Positions 34,328 through 45,600 of a DNA stretch of 64,000 bases are shown here, in pieces. The translations under genes and the position numbers were made by a program. Below the pieces are notes generated by a model, which was not told the DNA's origin, searched no databases, and saw nothing but the letters and a program-made list of their open reading frames with translations. The DNA lies in contig QANZ01048603.1 in assembly GCA_003254925.1 (NCBI GenBank), positions 8,132-72,131 of the forward strand. Direction: 5' to 3'. Origin of the DNA: Chamaecrista fasciculata (taxonomy: Eukaryota > Streptophyta > Magnoliopsida > Fabales > Fabaceae). The stretch's first letter is position 1. Every line of letters begins with the position of its first letter.

Positions 34328-35700
34328 TTGGGAAGTTATCTCGGTTTCCCGTTAGGCATTGGTTCTAAAATTAAAGACTTTCAGTTCATTAAAGACAAAA
34401 TAATATCTAAGTTCGAGATGTGGAAGTCTAAACACTTGTCTACTGCTGGGAAATTCACTCTTATAAACTCTGTCATTGTTTCTACAGCTTCATATTTCAT
34501 GCAATGTCTTGCTTCCCTAAGTCTGTCTGTCATGCTATTGATAAAGTTGTGAAAGATTTTCGGTGGAACCGTTTAGAGGGTTATAAAAAGTTACATTTGG
34601 TGAGTTGGGAGAAGATTTGCAAGAATAAAATTGAAGGGGGTCTGGGCATTCCTAATTTCTTCCATAGAAATGTGGCTTTCCTTATTAAATTGTGCTGGCA
34701 TGCTTTCTCCAATCCTGCTGTTCTTTGGGCTGCCATTTGTTTGCATCGCCTTTCTCTTAAATCTTGTGATTCTATTGTTCTTGGTAAGGGTCTTCTCCTT
34801 GGTAATTCTGTTTTACAAAATCACTCTTTTAAAGTGATTAAATCTGGAGATTCCAACTTTTGGTCTGATTCTTGGTGCCATTTGGGCTCTTTAAGGAGTC
34901 TTATTCATGGACCTCTTCTTCCTCATGAGTATTCTCTCTTTGTAGCTGATATTTGTAGTGGTCCTCGTATGTGGAATTAAAATACTATTTCTTTTGATTT
35001 GCCTAAACACATTAGAGATTCCATTAATGCTACTCCTGTGAGCCTTTTGTCAAATGATCCTGATATGAATGTTTGGCCCTTTAATTTAAATGGCTCGTTT
35101 AACATCCAAGAGGCTTATTCTCTTGCCTTGCAAAGTTTTTCTGCCTCTCGGAAGTTTGATGTTAGTACTGACCTGAATTTTAAGTGGATTTGGAATTCCC
35201 CCGGTCATATTAGAAGGAAAATTTTCATTTGGAAAATTGTCATGCAAGGCCTTCCACTCAAAGCTACTCTCAAGGCTAAAGGTTTTGATATCTGTCCTTT
35301 ATGCCCGATGTGTGGTGAAGACTATGAAACTGATTTTCAGCTTTTCAGGAACTGCTCGATGACTGTTTTAGCTTGGAAAGATCTGCATTCTGTGTCTCCT
35401 ATTATTGATAATTAAAATTTCTTCACTTGGTTGAAAGTTAATTTAACTTCCAGCAGAGTTTCCTTTTGTAATGTTCCTCATGGCACTCTTTTCTCTTATA
35501 TGGTTTGGAATGTGTGGTGGTTTAGAAACCTTAAAGTGTTTCAAAATACTCCTTTTCTACCTGCTGCAATCTTTTCTGCTGCAAAAACACAGGCTGTGGA
35601 ATGGTTTTTTCTTGCAGGTCCTACCATGTCTCCGAGTGACCTCTCTTTTCATGAGGTTTTGATTAAATGGAACCCTCCTTTCCAAGGCTGGTTCAAACTG
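34328..35700 (+). pseudogene. LINE post-RT and zf-RVT coding remnant
   Basis: A frameshift around 34504-34552 separates the first 60 codons from the rest. Then one frame continues from 34504 to 35769 with in-frame stops at 34978-34980 and 35413-35415. Recognisable text: EGGLGIPNFFHRNVAFLIKL, the W.SPGHIRRKIFIWK block, and a CX2C zinc motif at CPLCPMC. Confidence 0.85.
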
Positions 35701-36085
35701 AATTCTGATGGATCTTGCATTAATTCTAAATCTGGTTTGGGTAATATCTATGCGAGGGGGTGTCATTAGAGACACTCATGGAAATTGGGTTAAAGGATTT
35801 GTTTGGTCTTTGGGTTATGGCTCTAGTTTGCTTGCAGAATTGTGGGGCATTTTTATTGGTGTTCAGGTGGTTGTGAATGCTAGTTATGTTGATTTGGAAA
35901 TTGAATCTGATTGTCTTTATGCCATTCAATTGATTACTAAAGTTCAGAAATTTGAGACGCATCACTACTCCTCAATTGTCGACTCTTGCAGGTCAGAAAT
36001 CGCAAAGCTTAGGCATGTCAAGATCAACCACATTTTGAGAGAGGGGAATGCTTTGGCTGATGGTTTAGCTATTGTTGCTAACTAG
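35680..36085 (+). pseudogene. LINE RNase H domain with frameshift
   Basis: Starts WFKLNSDGSC (first catalytic Asp), then a one-base frame change at about 35745-35760, and continues GGVIRDTHGNWVKGF, AELWGI (catalytic Glu), ESDC (Asp) and NALADGLA (last Asp) to the stop at 36085. All catalytic positions are still readable, so the insertion is not very old. Confidence 0.85.
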
Positions 36086-36290
36086 CTCTTGTAATAGTTT
36101 AGTTATTTTAGACTTGTTGCCTCCTTCCTTATCTAGTTTATTTTTGGATGATTGTTGGGGTATCAGTAATCCACTTAGAAGGAGAGGCATTGGATGATGT
36201 ATCTTGTTGTTTTTTTTTATATCTAATTCCCCTTTCAAGAATAAAAAATATATACAAATTTTATTTTAAAAAAAAAAAAGAAAAAAAACT

Positions 36291-36754
36291 CCACTCTAAA
36301 ACATCAACCAAATAACATTTACATTACCTAAAAAGATCCATTACTCAAAAAAATAATGAATCTCTTTATAGTCTATCTCTCTCCACATCAAATCAAAGGT
36401 TGAATATAAAAATTTGATGTAAGAGTAATTGATGGAGAGAGAGATAGACGATAAAACTCCATTGCTTAGCATTTCTCTCCCATTAATAATTAGTCAATAT
36501 ACTAAAAAGTTGGAAAATGGATTGAAGGGTCAATATCATAATGATTTTCCCTATGTAATTGGACTGGTTTTCATGTTTAGTGAGGTGAAATCCATTCCAT
36601 TGCTTCATCAACATGGTCAATTTTTTCCAATAAATAATGTTAAATCAGATCTCAAGAGTGAGTTATTTGTTTCATAGGTAAACGAATAAAATTATTCATA
36701 TTTTTCTTGTTTTGAAATTTGAAATATAACGAGTTTGGAATTAAATGATACTTT
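36291..36754. other. Gene-free stretch with short hairpin
   Basis: AT-rich. A short inverted repeat of TCTATCTCTCTCCA with its complement lies at about 36368-36453. The open frame at 36429-36677 has no recognisable features. Confidence 0.4.
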
Positions 36755-36990
36755 TAAAAAGTTTTTTTTTACCCAGTTGAAATCATTGACAAAAAAATAA
36801 ATCGCGCCTCAAAAGTAGGGTTATAGATTTTTCACTTTTAATCTAAAGTTACTTAGAAACTCACTTTCGAGATACAATTTGATATTGTTTGGTGACATTT
36901 CCCTAGATAGGAAAATGACTTGTAAAGAAAAAAACTTGTAACTTAGGACTTGTCACATTTAAACTTGAAACAATATATATAACTACTTTT
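36755..36990. repeat. Fragment of the 7876-8654 foldback family
   Basis: Shares CCAGTTGAAATCATTGACAA, a TTTGATATTGTTTGGTGAC-type box and the ACTTGTAAC...CACATTTAAACTTGAAAC block with the foldback element, but lacks both TIRs. Confidence 0.55.
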
Positions 36991-37059
36991 TTTATATAGA
37001 AGGAAAAAAGATACACAAAGAAAAACACAAGCCATTATCTACTATTGTTAGACTCAGCA

Positions 37060-37860
37060 ATAGAGGACTTGTAGTTCTCCAAATTCATAAAAGACATTCT
37101 AGACTCCTAAACTTGTAAAAGGATACAGTTTTGCAACATAATAGGTTGTCTGGTGATTAATCGTGTTGATTGCTTCGATGGGCTTAACCACATGTTCCCT
37201 CCAAATTATATTGTTCCTTTGCTGCTAGATGACATCCAAACTCACTAAAACAGTCAACCATATGTGATAGCTAATTTTAGGGTTCTGCTTTCAAAACTTG
37301 ATTTAGAACTATAACCAACGCCCAACAGAAGTGAATTTGAAACAATTAGATATGAAGGCAAAGTTGATACTGAACCAAACTACTTTGGCAAAATTGCAAA
37401 GGTGTGGTTCACAAAATAATCTTCAACTCCACATAAAGGGCATCTAACATCACAATTTAGATTATGGGTCTTAAGATTAGCGAGTGTTGAGATAACAATA
37501 TGTCACAACTTCCAAGCCAAAAGAAGGATTCTGTATGGGGCTTTTGTTCTCCAAAATTCCTTCTATGAAAAGATTGACGACGTCATATGGCTTATCTTTG
37601 GATGGTACTTCCTGCACAACTCAGCATAACCAGCAACTGTCAAATACGACCGAAAAGCAATTTTTGTCCATAGTAAAGCATCCCTGTAATTTCTGGTGGG
37701 GAGCGAAATGGTATCAAACGAGTCAATTTCTTCTTTTTGTACAAACTCTGGAGAGAAGATCTTTGTCTGATGCAAGAAGGCTTATACACTTCACAACCTT
37801 GACTCCTGTTAGAGACCCTTGAAGATGAAAATTTCAGAATCTGCTTCTAATATCAATGCG
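37060..37860 (-). mobile_element. LINE remnant (zf-RVT and linker)
   Basis: On the minus strand an open piece at 37563-37775 reads DALLWTKIAFRSYLTVAGYA, closely matching the zf-RVT start of the 19.3-23.0 kb LINE. At about 37180-37250 the same linker text (WLTVL..LDVI) can be read. Heavily decayed, with no RT or tail. Confidence 0.75.
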
Positions 37861-38187
37861 CGCTCCATCCCTAAGTTCCTAACGAAGATGACTAGTAATA
37901 GGGTTGGAGTTGTAGGCAATGTTATGCTAGACTAGCAAAAATGACTGATATATAACCACATTTAGTAGATTGAGACTAAAAATTAAAAAGTATAGAAACA
38001 TGTAAGATTAATCTAAAATAAATGAAATATTTAGGATAAATGTAAAATCCATCCCATACTTTTGAGACTATAATATGAATATTCGACCTAAATAAAATAT
38101 TAAGGTATGTTTAATGATATTTTTTAAAATCCAATTAAAAATTTTAAAAGTTTAAATATTAGAGATTCTTTCAAACAAATAAAATGT
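37861..38187. other. Gene-free AT-rich stretch
   Basis: Nothing recognised. Confidence 0.4.
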
Positions 38188-38874
38188 GACCCAGTTCGTT
38201 TGCGTTTTGATTATAACCTGTTACGATTATAATCGTAATAAGCGTGTTCGTTTACGTTTTTTTTCTGATCAAATTATAATCATGATTTTTTTATAATCAA
38301 ACACATTCAATTACACTTATACCCCTATACATATACCTATAATTACCTATACTCTAAAACAATCAATCACCCATCACAAGGGCAAAATAGTCATTTACCT
38401 CAACATTGGGCTAAATTGTTAATTTGTTAAAATAATTTGGGACTAAAACTAATATTTTAGCCATACTTTCTTGTTCTCTCTCCCTCTCGTCTCTCTCCCG
38501 TCGCCTCTCTCTCTCTCTTCCTCCGTCGTCCGCTGTCTCTCTCCCGTCGCCTCTCTCTCTCTTCTTCCGTCGTCTGCCGTCCGATTCTCGATCGACCACC
38601 ATTCTATCTCTCCCAACCGATCTATCTCCAATCATGTCGATGATAATTGCGTGATCTGATGGAAGAATCGGTGATGGAGTGGTATGGCAAATGGGTGAAA
38701 AGAGCGAGAGATGGAGGAGAAGGAGTGGTATGGCAAATGGGTGAAATGAATTGCAGAGAAATGATTGAATCAATTAATTAATTTAATTGAATCCATTAAT
38801 TTGAATTAGTGATAATGATTGAATGAATTGCAGAGAAAGCGAAGATGGGGGAGGAGTGGTATGGCAAATGGGTG

Positions 38875-38963
<89 letters not shown>

Positions 38964-38967
38964 NNNN

Positions 38968-39023
<56 letters not shown>

Positions 39024-39552
39024 CCAAATTGAAAAAAAAATTTCGGGTCTGCTTGCGTGCCTTCGTTCTCTCTCATCTGCTGCGAAACGGTGCGCCATTT
39101 TCATCGCTGGTCCACCAAATGTCGGGCACAAATTGTACATTTTAGTCCTTTTGGTGCACCATTACATAGGCCAAAATTCATTCGGTGCACCAAATCAAAT
39201 AATCACCCCCCACTTGCACATGAAAATAATCAAGTTTTTACGCTTTTTAAGGAAAACAGTAATATATTTTGATTTTTTTTTCAACCAACAATCATATCCA
39301 AACACATTTTGATTATAATAAAATCACATCTTACTTTTTCCAACTTTTTCTTTCATTTATACCCCTATACAATTTATCAATTTCTTTACTTTTTATCCAC
39401 CTACCACAATCATTACATACCCATTTTAATAATTTCACATCAAATAATCAACAATCATCTAAACACCACTACAAAAATAATCAGCTTTGATTATAATCAC
39501 ACTACGATTATAATCAAAACAAATTTTATAAAAAACGCAAACGAACTGACCT
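38188..39552. mobile_element. Tourist-like inverted-repeat element, about 1.36 kb, with GA expansion
   Basis: Left end CCAGTTCGTTTGCGTTTTGA and right end, on the complement, GGTCAGTTCGTTTGCGTTTT. Both arms carry GATTATAATC boxes and the ATACCCCTATAC block. The interior holds CT-rich text (38470-38640), two copies of a GTGGTATGGCAAATGGGTGA unit near 38680-38750 with a third at 38855, and a long GA microsatellite. No transposase. Target duplication not clear. Confidence 0.6.
38877..39019. repeat. (GA)n microsatellite with 4-N gap
   Basis: About 140 bp of GA repeats interrupted by NNNN at 38964-38967, so the true length is unknown. It generates spurious Ser-Leu and Arg-Glu frames. Confidence 0.97.
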
Positions 39553-39671
39553 ATGTACGATAATAAAAATTCAGCTGAGGACTAGTATTATGTTATAACC
39601 TTTAAATAAAGCATGAAATATGAATGAAATGAAATGATAGTTTCATTTCACACGATATGTTATGTTATCTT

Positions 39672-40087
39672 AGGGTCTGTTTGGCAGCCCCAATATTCCA
39701 GTCCAATCCTAATCCAATCTCATCTCATTCTAGGATTGGATGAACAGTACTGGATTTGGTTTTTATTGAACCCTCCATCTCATCTCATCTCATCCAAATC
39801 ATCATCCCATCCAATTTTCTCTTACATTTACTCATCTACCCCTATTCATATACCTATATTTACCTACACTTCAATAAAAATATAAAAAAGAGAACTAGAC
39901 AAAATAGTAATTTTACATACCCTCATTAATTACACTTATAATTTTCTCTCTCTATCTATCATTTCTCATCATTTTTTTTATCTTTTCCACTCACATTTTT
40001 TCTCTTTCTCTCTCTCTCTCACACACATACACCTCTCTCTCTCTTTCACACACCCTACACACACTCTTATTTATATATATATATATA
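39672..40087. mobile_element. Tourist-like MITE, second copy, truncated at an N
   Basis: Starts GGGTCTGTTTGG directly after TTA. Body homologous to 28016-28327 over about 300 bp (CATCTCATCTCATCC, CTACCCCTATTCATATACC, ACAAAATAGTAATTTTAC), then CT-rich. Breaks off at the N at 40088 before the right TIR. Confidence 0.6.
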
Positions 40088-40088
40088 N

Positions 40089-41363
40089 CTAAAGTTTAAA
40101 ATACAAAAAAAAAAAAAAAAAATAAACAGAACGTAGAGTGACTATGCAAGAGAATCCACTATCTCCTTCATAGTTCATGCCCCTCTCCCTCTCTCTCCTC
40201 TCAATGTGAACACAACTCACCAGCAAAAGTTGAAAAGCATTAGCCGATATTTCCCTCATCTTGCGGACACATCTCATCTCATTATTATTATATAAGAGAT
40301 TAGCAAATTTGGCCCCCAAAAAAACATAAACAAGATAAAAGATTAACAATCACTTCGGTTTAAGTGATAGGTACTTTAATTCTTAAAAATAAAATCTTGA
40401 ATTCGAACTGACGGGAGATTGAATGATTGAATGTAATAGAAAGAATAACTTTCACAATATAATGATTTTATGTTCAAATCTCTACTTAAAAAAATTATAT
40501 TTATTATCAACCATGCCTCAAATAAAATTTTTTCTATGACTCACTTGATCACCTTCCGCTTATGACAATTGCATGGTTTTAGTTCGATTTTTGGTGATGT
40601 TTTATTTGGTGGGTTATCTATAAGTATTTCTGTAAGTGCTCATTGAGTCTCGAGGCCTGTCCTGATCCTGGACTGAGGTGCCATCCCCTAATCTAAATTT
40701 TTAACTACCAAGAAAAAAAACTTCTCTCAAATGGAGGATATTTGTAATTTTTTTAAAAAAATATCTAATTTAAGTCTTATTAAAAATACTCTTGTTAAGA
40801 GAACTTTATCCTCTCAATTTAAACAAAAATTAGTGTTTATCTAATTATAAATGCTTTGCCGTCTTATCAAAAAAGGATAAGAGAGAGAGAAGCATGATTA
40901 TCAACAATTGCATCCAATTATAGATTCAACTCACTCTTGTCTTGCACAATGCATTCAACCAAGTTGAGAACAACCATTTGCAGCTTTGCCTAACTTTTCA
41001 CCCACCCAATAAACCCTTTACGAAATGTATGTTTCCATCTTCTTTCTCTCGGTCTTGGTATTTGATCTCTTAATCTTCAATTAAAACAATCCAAATTCTC
41101 AATACTTAATTACTTCCTACCCCATTCTGAAATATATATCTTGGTGATGTTATGGGAAATTGGGGAAAACTCTAATAGTCAGAACTATGAAACCTATACA
41201 AAGGGTTTGATAGAGGTCGATCTCCTTTAATCACTCTGATGTCAAAGTCAGTCAAGGTCTAAAGAGAAAATATAATTGAGTAATAAAGAAAGGTTAAANA
41301 TAATTAAAAAAATATTTATTTAACTTAAAAAAATATATATAAATACCATCCATAGAAATAAAA
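40089..41363. other. Gene-free stretch
   Basis: An A-run at about 40107-40123 and a CT-rich segment at 40170-40200; a SINE-tail-like piece at 40640-40720 (complement of 23880-23971); single N at 41299. The frame 40089-40349(-) has no recognisable protein features. Confidence 0.4.
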
Positions 41364-41768
41364 GGTCAAAGTGTAAATTTGGTCCTATGTCTTTTGCTAA
41401 ATTCTCAATTTGGTCATGTATTTTTTTTGTTACACTTTTGGTCCCATATCTCTAAAAAAAGGTTCCAATTTGGTTATATATCTTTTGGGTAGATTGCATA
41501 ATTGGTCTCATATCTTTACAAAATGATCAATCGTTAATTGATATTTTTACAAAGGTACGAGATAATGTGACTATTTACCTAAAAATGTATGATCAATTCT
41601 GTAATTAACTCAAAGATATGATTAGACCAAATTTACAATAAAAAAATATATGAGACTAAATTGGGACCTGACCTAAAGATATGAGACAAAAAATACAAAA
41701 AAAAATATATATACAAGACCAAATTGCAAACTGAGCAAAAGATAGGAGACCAGATTTGTATTTTGGCC
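41364..41768. mobile_element. Mutator-like MITE, 405 bp, exact 9-bp TSD
   Basis: Second copy of the 10500-10838 family. Ends GGTCAAAGTGTAAATTTGG and, on the complement, GGCCAAAATACAAATCTGG. Identical 9-mers GAAATAAAA at 41355-41363 and 41769-41777. It lies immediately upstream of the PQT3-like gene leader. Confidence 0.87.
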
Positions 41769-41777
41769 GAAATAAAA

Positions 41778-42682
41778 TAACTCATAAGTATCGTCCACTC
41801 ATGTTATTGTTGTCGTGCGAAGGAAGTATTATTGGTGTATACTGTATCGGTGTATCCCTCTGTTACATTATAAACGGTTCTTTCATTTTTCCTCTCAAAC
41901 TTTCCTAACCCTAGACCTCATCTTCATCATCATCCTCCTTCTTCCTCATCATTACATCAACTTTCTGCTATGGGCCTTCTCTCGCTTTCATAATCTCCCG
42001 AATTTTCCTCGCCAGTCTTCGATTGCTTTGCCATTTTTTTCTCAATCGATTCAGTTTCATCGTTTGCGGGCGCACCACCGGAGAGGCTTCTCGATTCTCA
42101 CATCTCAAGCTTCGATCGTCGCCGATCAGATCAGAGGTTCGCGCCGACCATATAATCTCCTGGTTCGTTGGGTCGATTACTGAAGATGCAGATCCGTCGC
42201 GTTTGAACTTTCTTTGAATTGGTGCCGCCGCTATTTCAAGGGAGTTACTTCACTTCTTGATTTCTCCAGCTCTCGTCCGATGATTTTGATCAGTGTGTAC
42301 TGACGATATTAGCAGTCTGATTGGTGCTTTTGGAGGCTTGAAAGCTTGGATACTGGATGGAGTCGAAATTTTCTCGATTCTGAAATGCTTTTGTAATTTC
42401 TTACGAAGAGGAAGACTTGGCACCCGGCTGCGCGCGAAGAACCCTAGGAGAGCTCATCATGTTGGCTGTTCGATTTGTTCGATCCTATCTGAGTAATTGA
42501 CAATAGGAGGAGAAAACAGAAAACAAAAAGAGAAGAAAAAAGATCTTGAATATTGTACTGTTTGATTTTTTTTGGAGTTCAATATCAGGCCCTTTTTTTC
42601 AAAGGCCTTTGATTATAGTTCATTTCTTTGTTGTTATTGTGTTGCTGTTAACTTTGTTTTTAGATTGAAAGAGAAATATACC
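41778..42682 (+). promoter_or_regulatory. Promoter and long 5' UTR of the PQT3-like gene
   Basis: AACCCTAG (telo-box-like) at about 41909, followed by a long CT-rich leader. TTGTTTTTAG at 42653-42662 just before the coding exon is a good 3' splice site, so a 5' UTR intron is likely. Upstream short frames exist but show no conserved protein. Confidence 0.5.
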
Positions 42683-45600
42683 ATGGCGGTGTATTATAAA
42701 TTTAAGAGTGCAAGAGATTATGATTCAATTCCCATGGACGGTCCTTTCATCTCTGTTGGTACATTGAAAGAAAAAATTTTTGAATCCAAGCATTTAGGCA
42801 GGGGTACTGATTTCGACCTTGTGGTCACCAACGCCCAGACCAATGAAGGTTGGTTCTGATTTCAATTAAACTATTGTCTTGAAATAGAGCTATGGGGTTT
42901 AGTGCTTAACTGTAAATTTAAAATCTGATTTTTCCGGGATTTAATAGTTTTAGTCTCTTAGATTGTAATTTGGTTTTCAGGAGGGTGTTCATGGTTCAAG
43001 TTATAAAGTATTTGCTATTTACCCTTTTTATCTTAGAAGAAAAACCTTCATCTGAGTTAAATTCTATCTAATTTCAAATGGAAATACGTTTGATCAAAAT
43101 CTAGTCCTCTCCTGAAACAAAAAGCAAAGGGAAATGGCTACGATGAGAGGCATGGGTTGTCAGCCTCAATGTTAAGATGTCATTGGGCTGCAATCTACTT
43201 GTAGGAATTTCAACCTTCCAACTTTGTGGGATTCTAGTATGGTAGTTCTTGTATTTGGCTTGATGAACTATGTATTTGCAGTGTTTTATAGTCGCTCTGT
43301 CTCTTTGGAATTTCAGAATATCTTGATGAAGCAATGTTGATTCCTAAAAATACCTCAGTGTTAATTCGTCGAGTTCCAGGACGGCCACGTTTACCAATTG
43401 TTACTGAACAAGAGTACTATCTCAAACCTAAAATCTCAGTAACTTAGATTTTCAGGATAGATCATTCGTTTTGTATGTGAATCCTTCAATATGGATTCCA
43501 GAAGTTCTCATCATTTTATGTACTTCATATCATAGTTGGTACAGCCTGCATAAAACACTACTTTTCCTAGAGTATTCACTAATAAATTAGGTCTTTTCTT
43601 GAGTTGCAATCTGGTTTGCTTTTTGCAGGCAAAAGGTGGAAAATAAGGTGATGGAGACTGAGCCTGAAAAGAGTAGTTTTCCAGCTTTTGATACCTCTGC
43701 CATGAAATTTGTGAGTGTCTTAATACTTTGTTTTATTTTTCTCTCCAGAACATTTTTGCTGCATTCCTTAAGAAATTAAACGCTTAAAACTACTGATAAC
43801 AGTCTGAAGACTCAGAATGGGATGAATTCGGCAATGAACTGTATGCAATTCCTGATGTAATGCCTGTTCAATCGAGCAACATAATTCCGGAGGTTCCTCC
43901 AACTACCAATAAAGCTGATGAAGACAGTAAGATTAAGGCCTTGATTGATACCCCAGCCTTGGATTGGCAACGGTGAGTTTCATTCTTTCTTTGGCTCTGA
44001 GGAAAAAAAAAGTTCTGCTTTTACCTTTTATTTATGATATTAACATCTCTATTTGCTGTGCAGACAAGGTCCTGATAACTTTGGCCTCGGTAGAGGTTTT
44101 GGAAGGGGTATGGGTGGACGGATGGGAGGAGGACGTGGTTTTGGTGACTTTCTTAGCCTTTCTTATAGATATTTTCTTTAGTGACCTGCTGCTTTGGATA
44201 TCTGATAATTACTTACTCTTTACTTGCTGGGGCTTGGCAGGGTTGCAGCAGAAAACACCTCCACAAGGCTATGTCTGTCACAGATGCAAGGTGCCTGGTA
44301 TGTGGTATAAATTTATTCTCATTTATCTTCTTATTGGTTGATAGCAAGTTCTATTTGCTTAGAATACATTCTCCTTCTGTATAGGACATTTCATTCAGCA
44401 CTGCCCTACAAATGGTGATCCTAATTATGACATTAGAAGAGTGAAGCCACCCACTGGTATTCCAAGATCCATGCTTATTGCAGCTGCAGATGGATCATAT
44501 GCTTTACCAACCGGTGATGTAGCTGTCTTGAAGCCAAATGAGTGAGCACCTTGATCTCCTTTCTTTCATTCATTTGTAGGCATACAATTAATTGCCATCT
44601 TTCTTTAAACACAGGGCTGCTTTTGAGAAAGAAATTGAAGGCTTACCATCTACACGGTCCATTAGTGATCTACCACCTGAGCTCCGCTGCCCATTGTGCA
44701 AGGATGTGATGAAAGATGCTGTACTGACAAGCAAGTGTTGTTTCAAAAGTTTCTGTGACAAATGTAAGTTTTAACTTCCTTACAGTACATGTTTTTTTTT
44801 TGAATGAGTATCATACTTAAGTTGTATATTAAAATTTTAAAATTCTACTCAGGTATTAGGGACTACATTATCTCCAAGTCCATTTGCGTTTGTGGTGCTA
44901 CTAATATTCTTGCTGATGATCTTTTGCCAAATAAGACGCTAAGAGACACAATTAATCGCATATTGGAGGCAGGCAATAGTAGTGCTGACAATGCTGGAAG
45001 CACATTTCAAGTTCAAGGTTATTGCAACTCCTATGATGCGACTTTCAGATTTTTTTGTTTATCATTTTTCATTATAGACATTATTTTTTTCTTTAAATTG
45101 GATTTTTCAGATATGGAGTCTGCTCGCTGTGCACAGCCGAAGATTCCTTCTCCAACCTCATCTGCCGTGTCTAAGGGAGAACAAAAGGTGTTACCTGCTA
45201 ATGAAGTTAAAGTGATTGTGCAGGAGGCAGCTGATGTTAGGAAGGCAGATTCTGCCCCACAGCAGCCAATATTAGAGGAAGCAAGGCCTACCAGAGTTGC
45301 TGATGTATCTGAAGCTACTCATGAGTCAATGAGTGTAAAGGAGCCAGCCTCACAAGGTAGTGCTCCGCTGGTTGAGGAAGAAGTGCAGCAAAAGTTGGTT
45401 CCTAGTGAGGCAGGTAATGCAGATGGGTGCAAAGTCTTTTTTCACTTTTTCTTTAATATTGAAAAGTGAGAGTGGATGCCTGGATGGTTATGTGAATGTG
45501 ATTATGGTGATAATGGGAAGATAACCAAGAAACCTGTGATCAGGTCAGAAAAGTTTATACTTTGTTTATTTTCATTCAAGGCCTGTCTCATTAAATTTTT

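Larger units (their letters stand above)
34327..36290 (+). mobile_element. 5'-truncated LINE with poly-A tail
   Basis: On the + strand: the post-RT segment (LGSYLGFPLGIGS), zf-RVT (CPLCPMCGEDYETDFQLF...C) and an RNase H domain ending at 36085, then an AT-rich 3' UTR and A-rich tail at about 36240-36290. RT and endonuclease are missing, which is typical of 5' truncation during target-primed reverse transcription. Opposite in orientation and different in sequence from the LINEs at 19328 and 37060. Confidence 0.9.

Noticed and set aside
36525..36545. TTGGATTGAAGGG resembling miR159
   Set aside because: Only about 12 bases match, there is no miR159-type hairpin and the 3' half differs.
38783..39312. 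Ser-Leu and Arg-Glu repeat frames on both strands
   Set aside because: They are translations of the GA microsatellite and run across an N gap.
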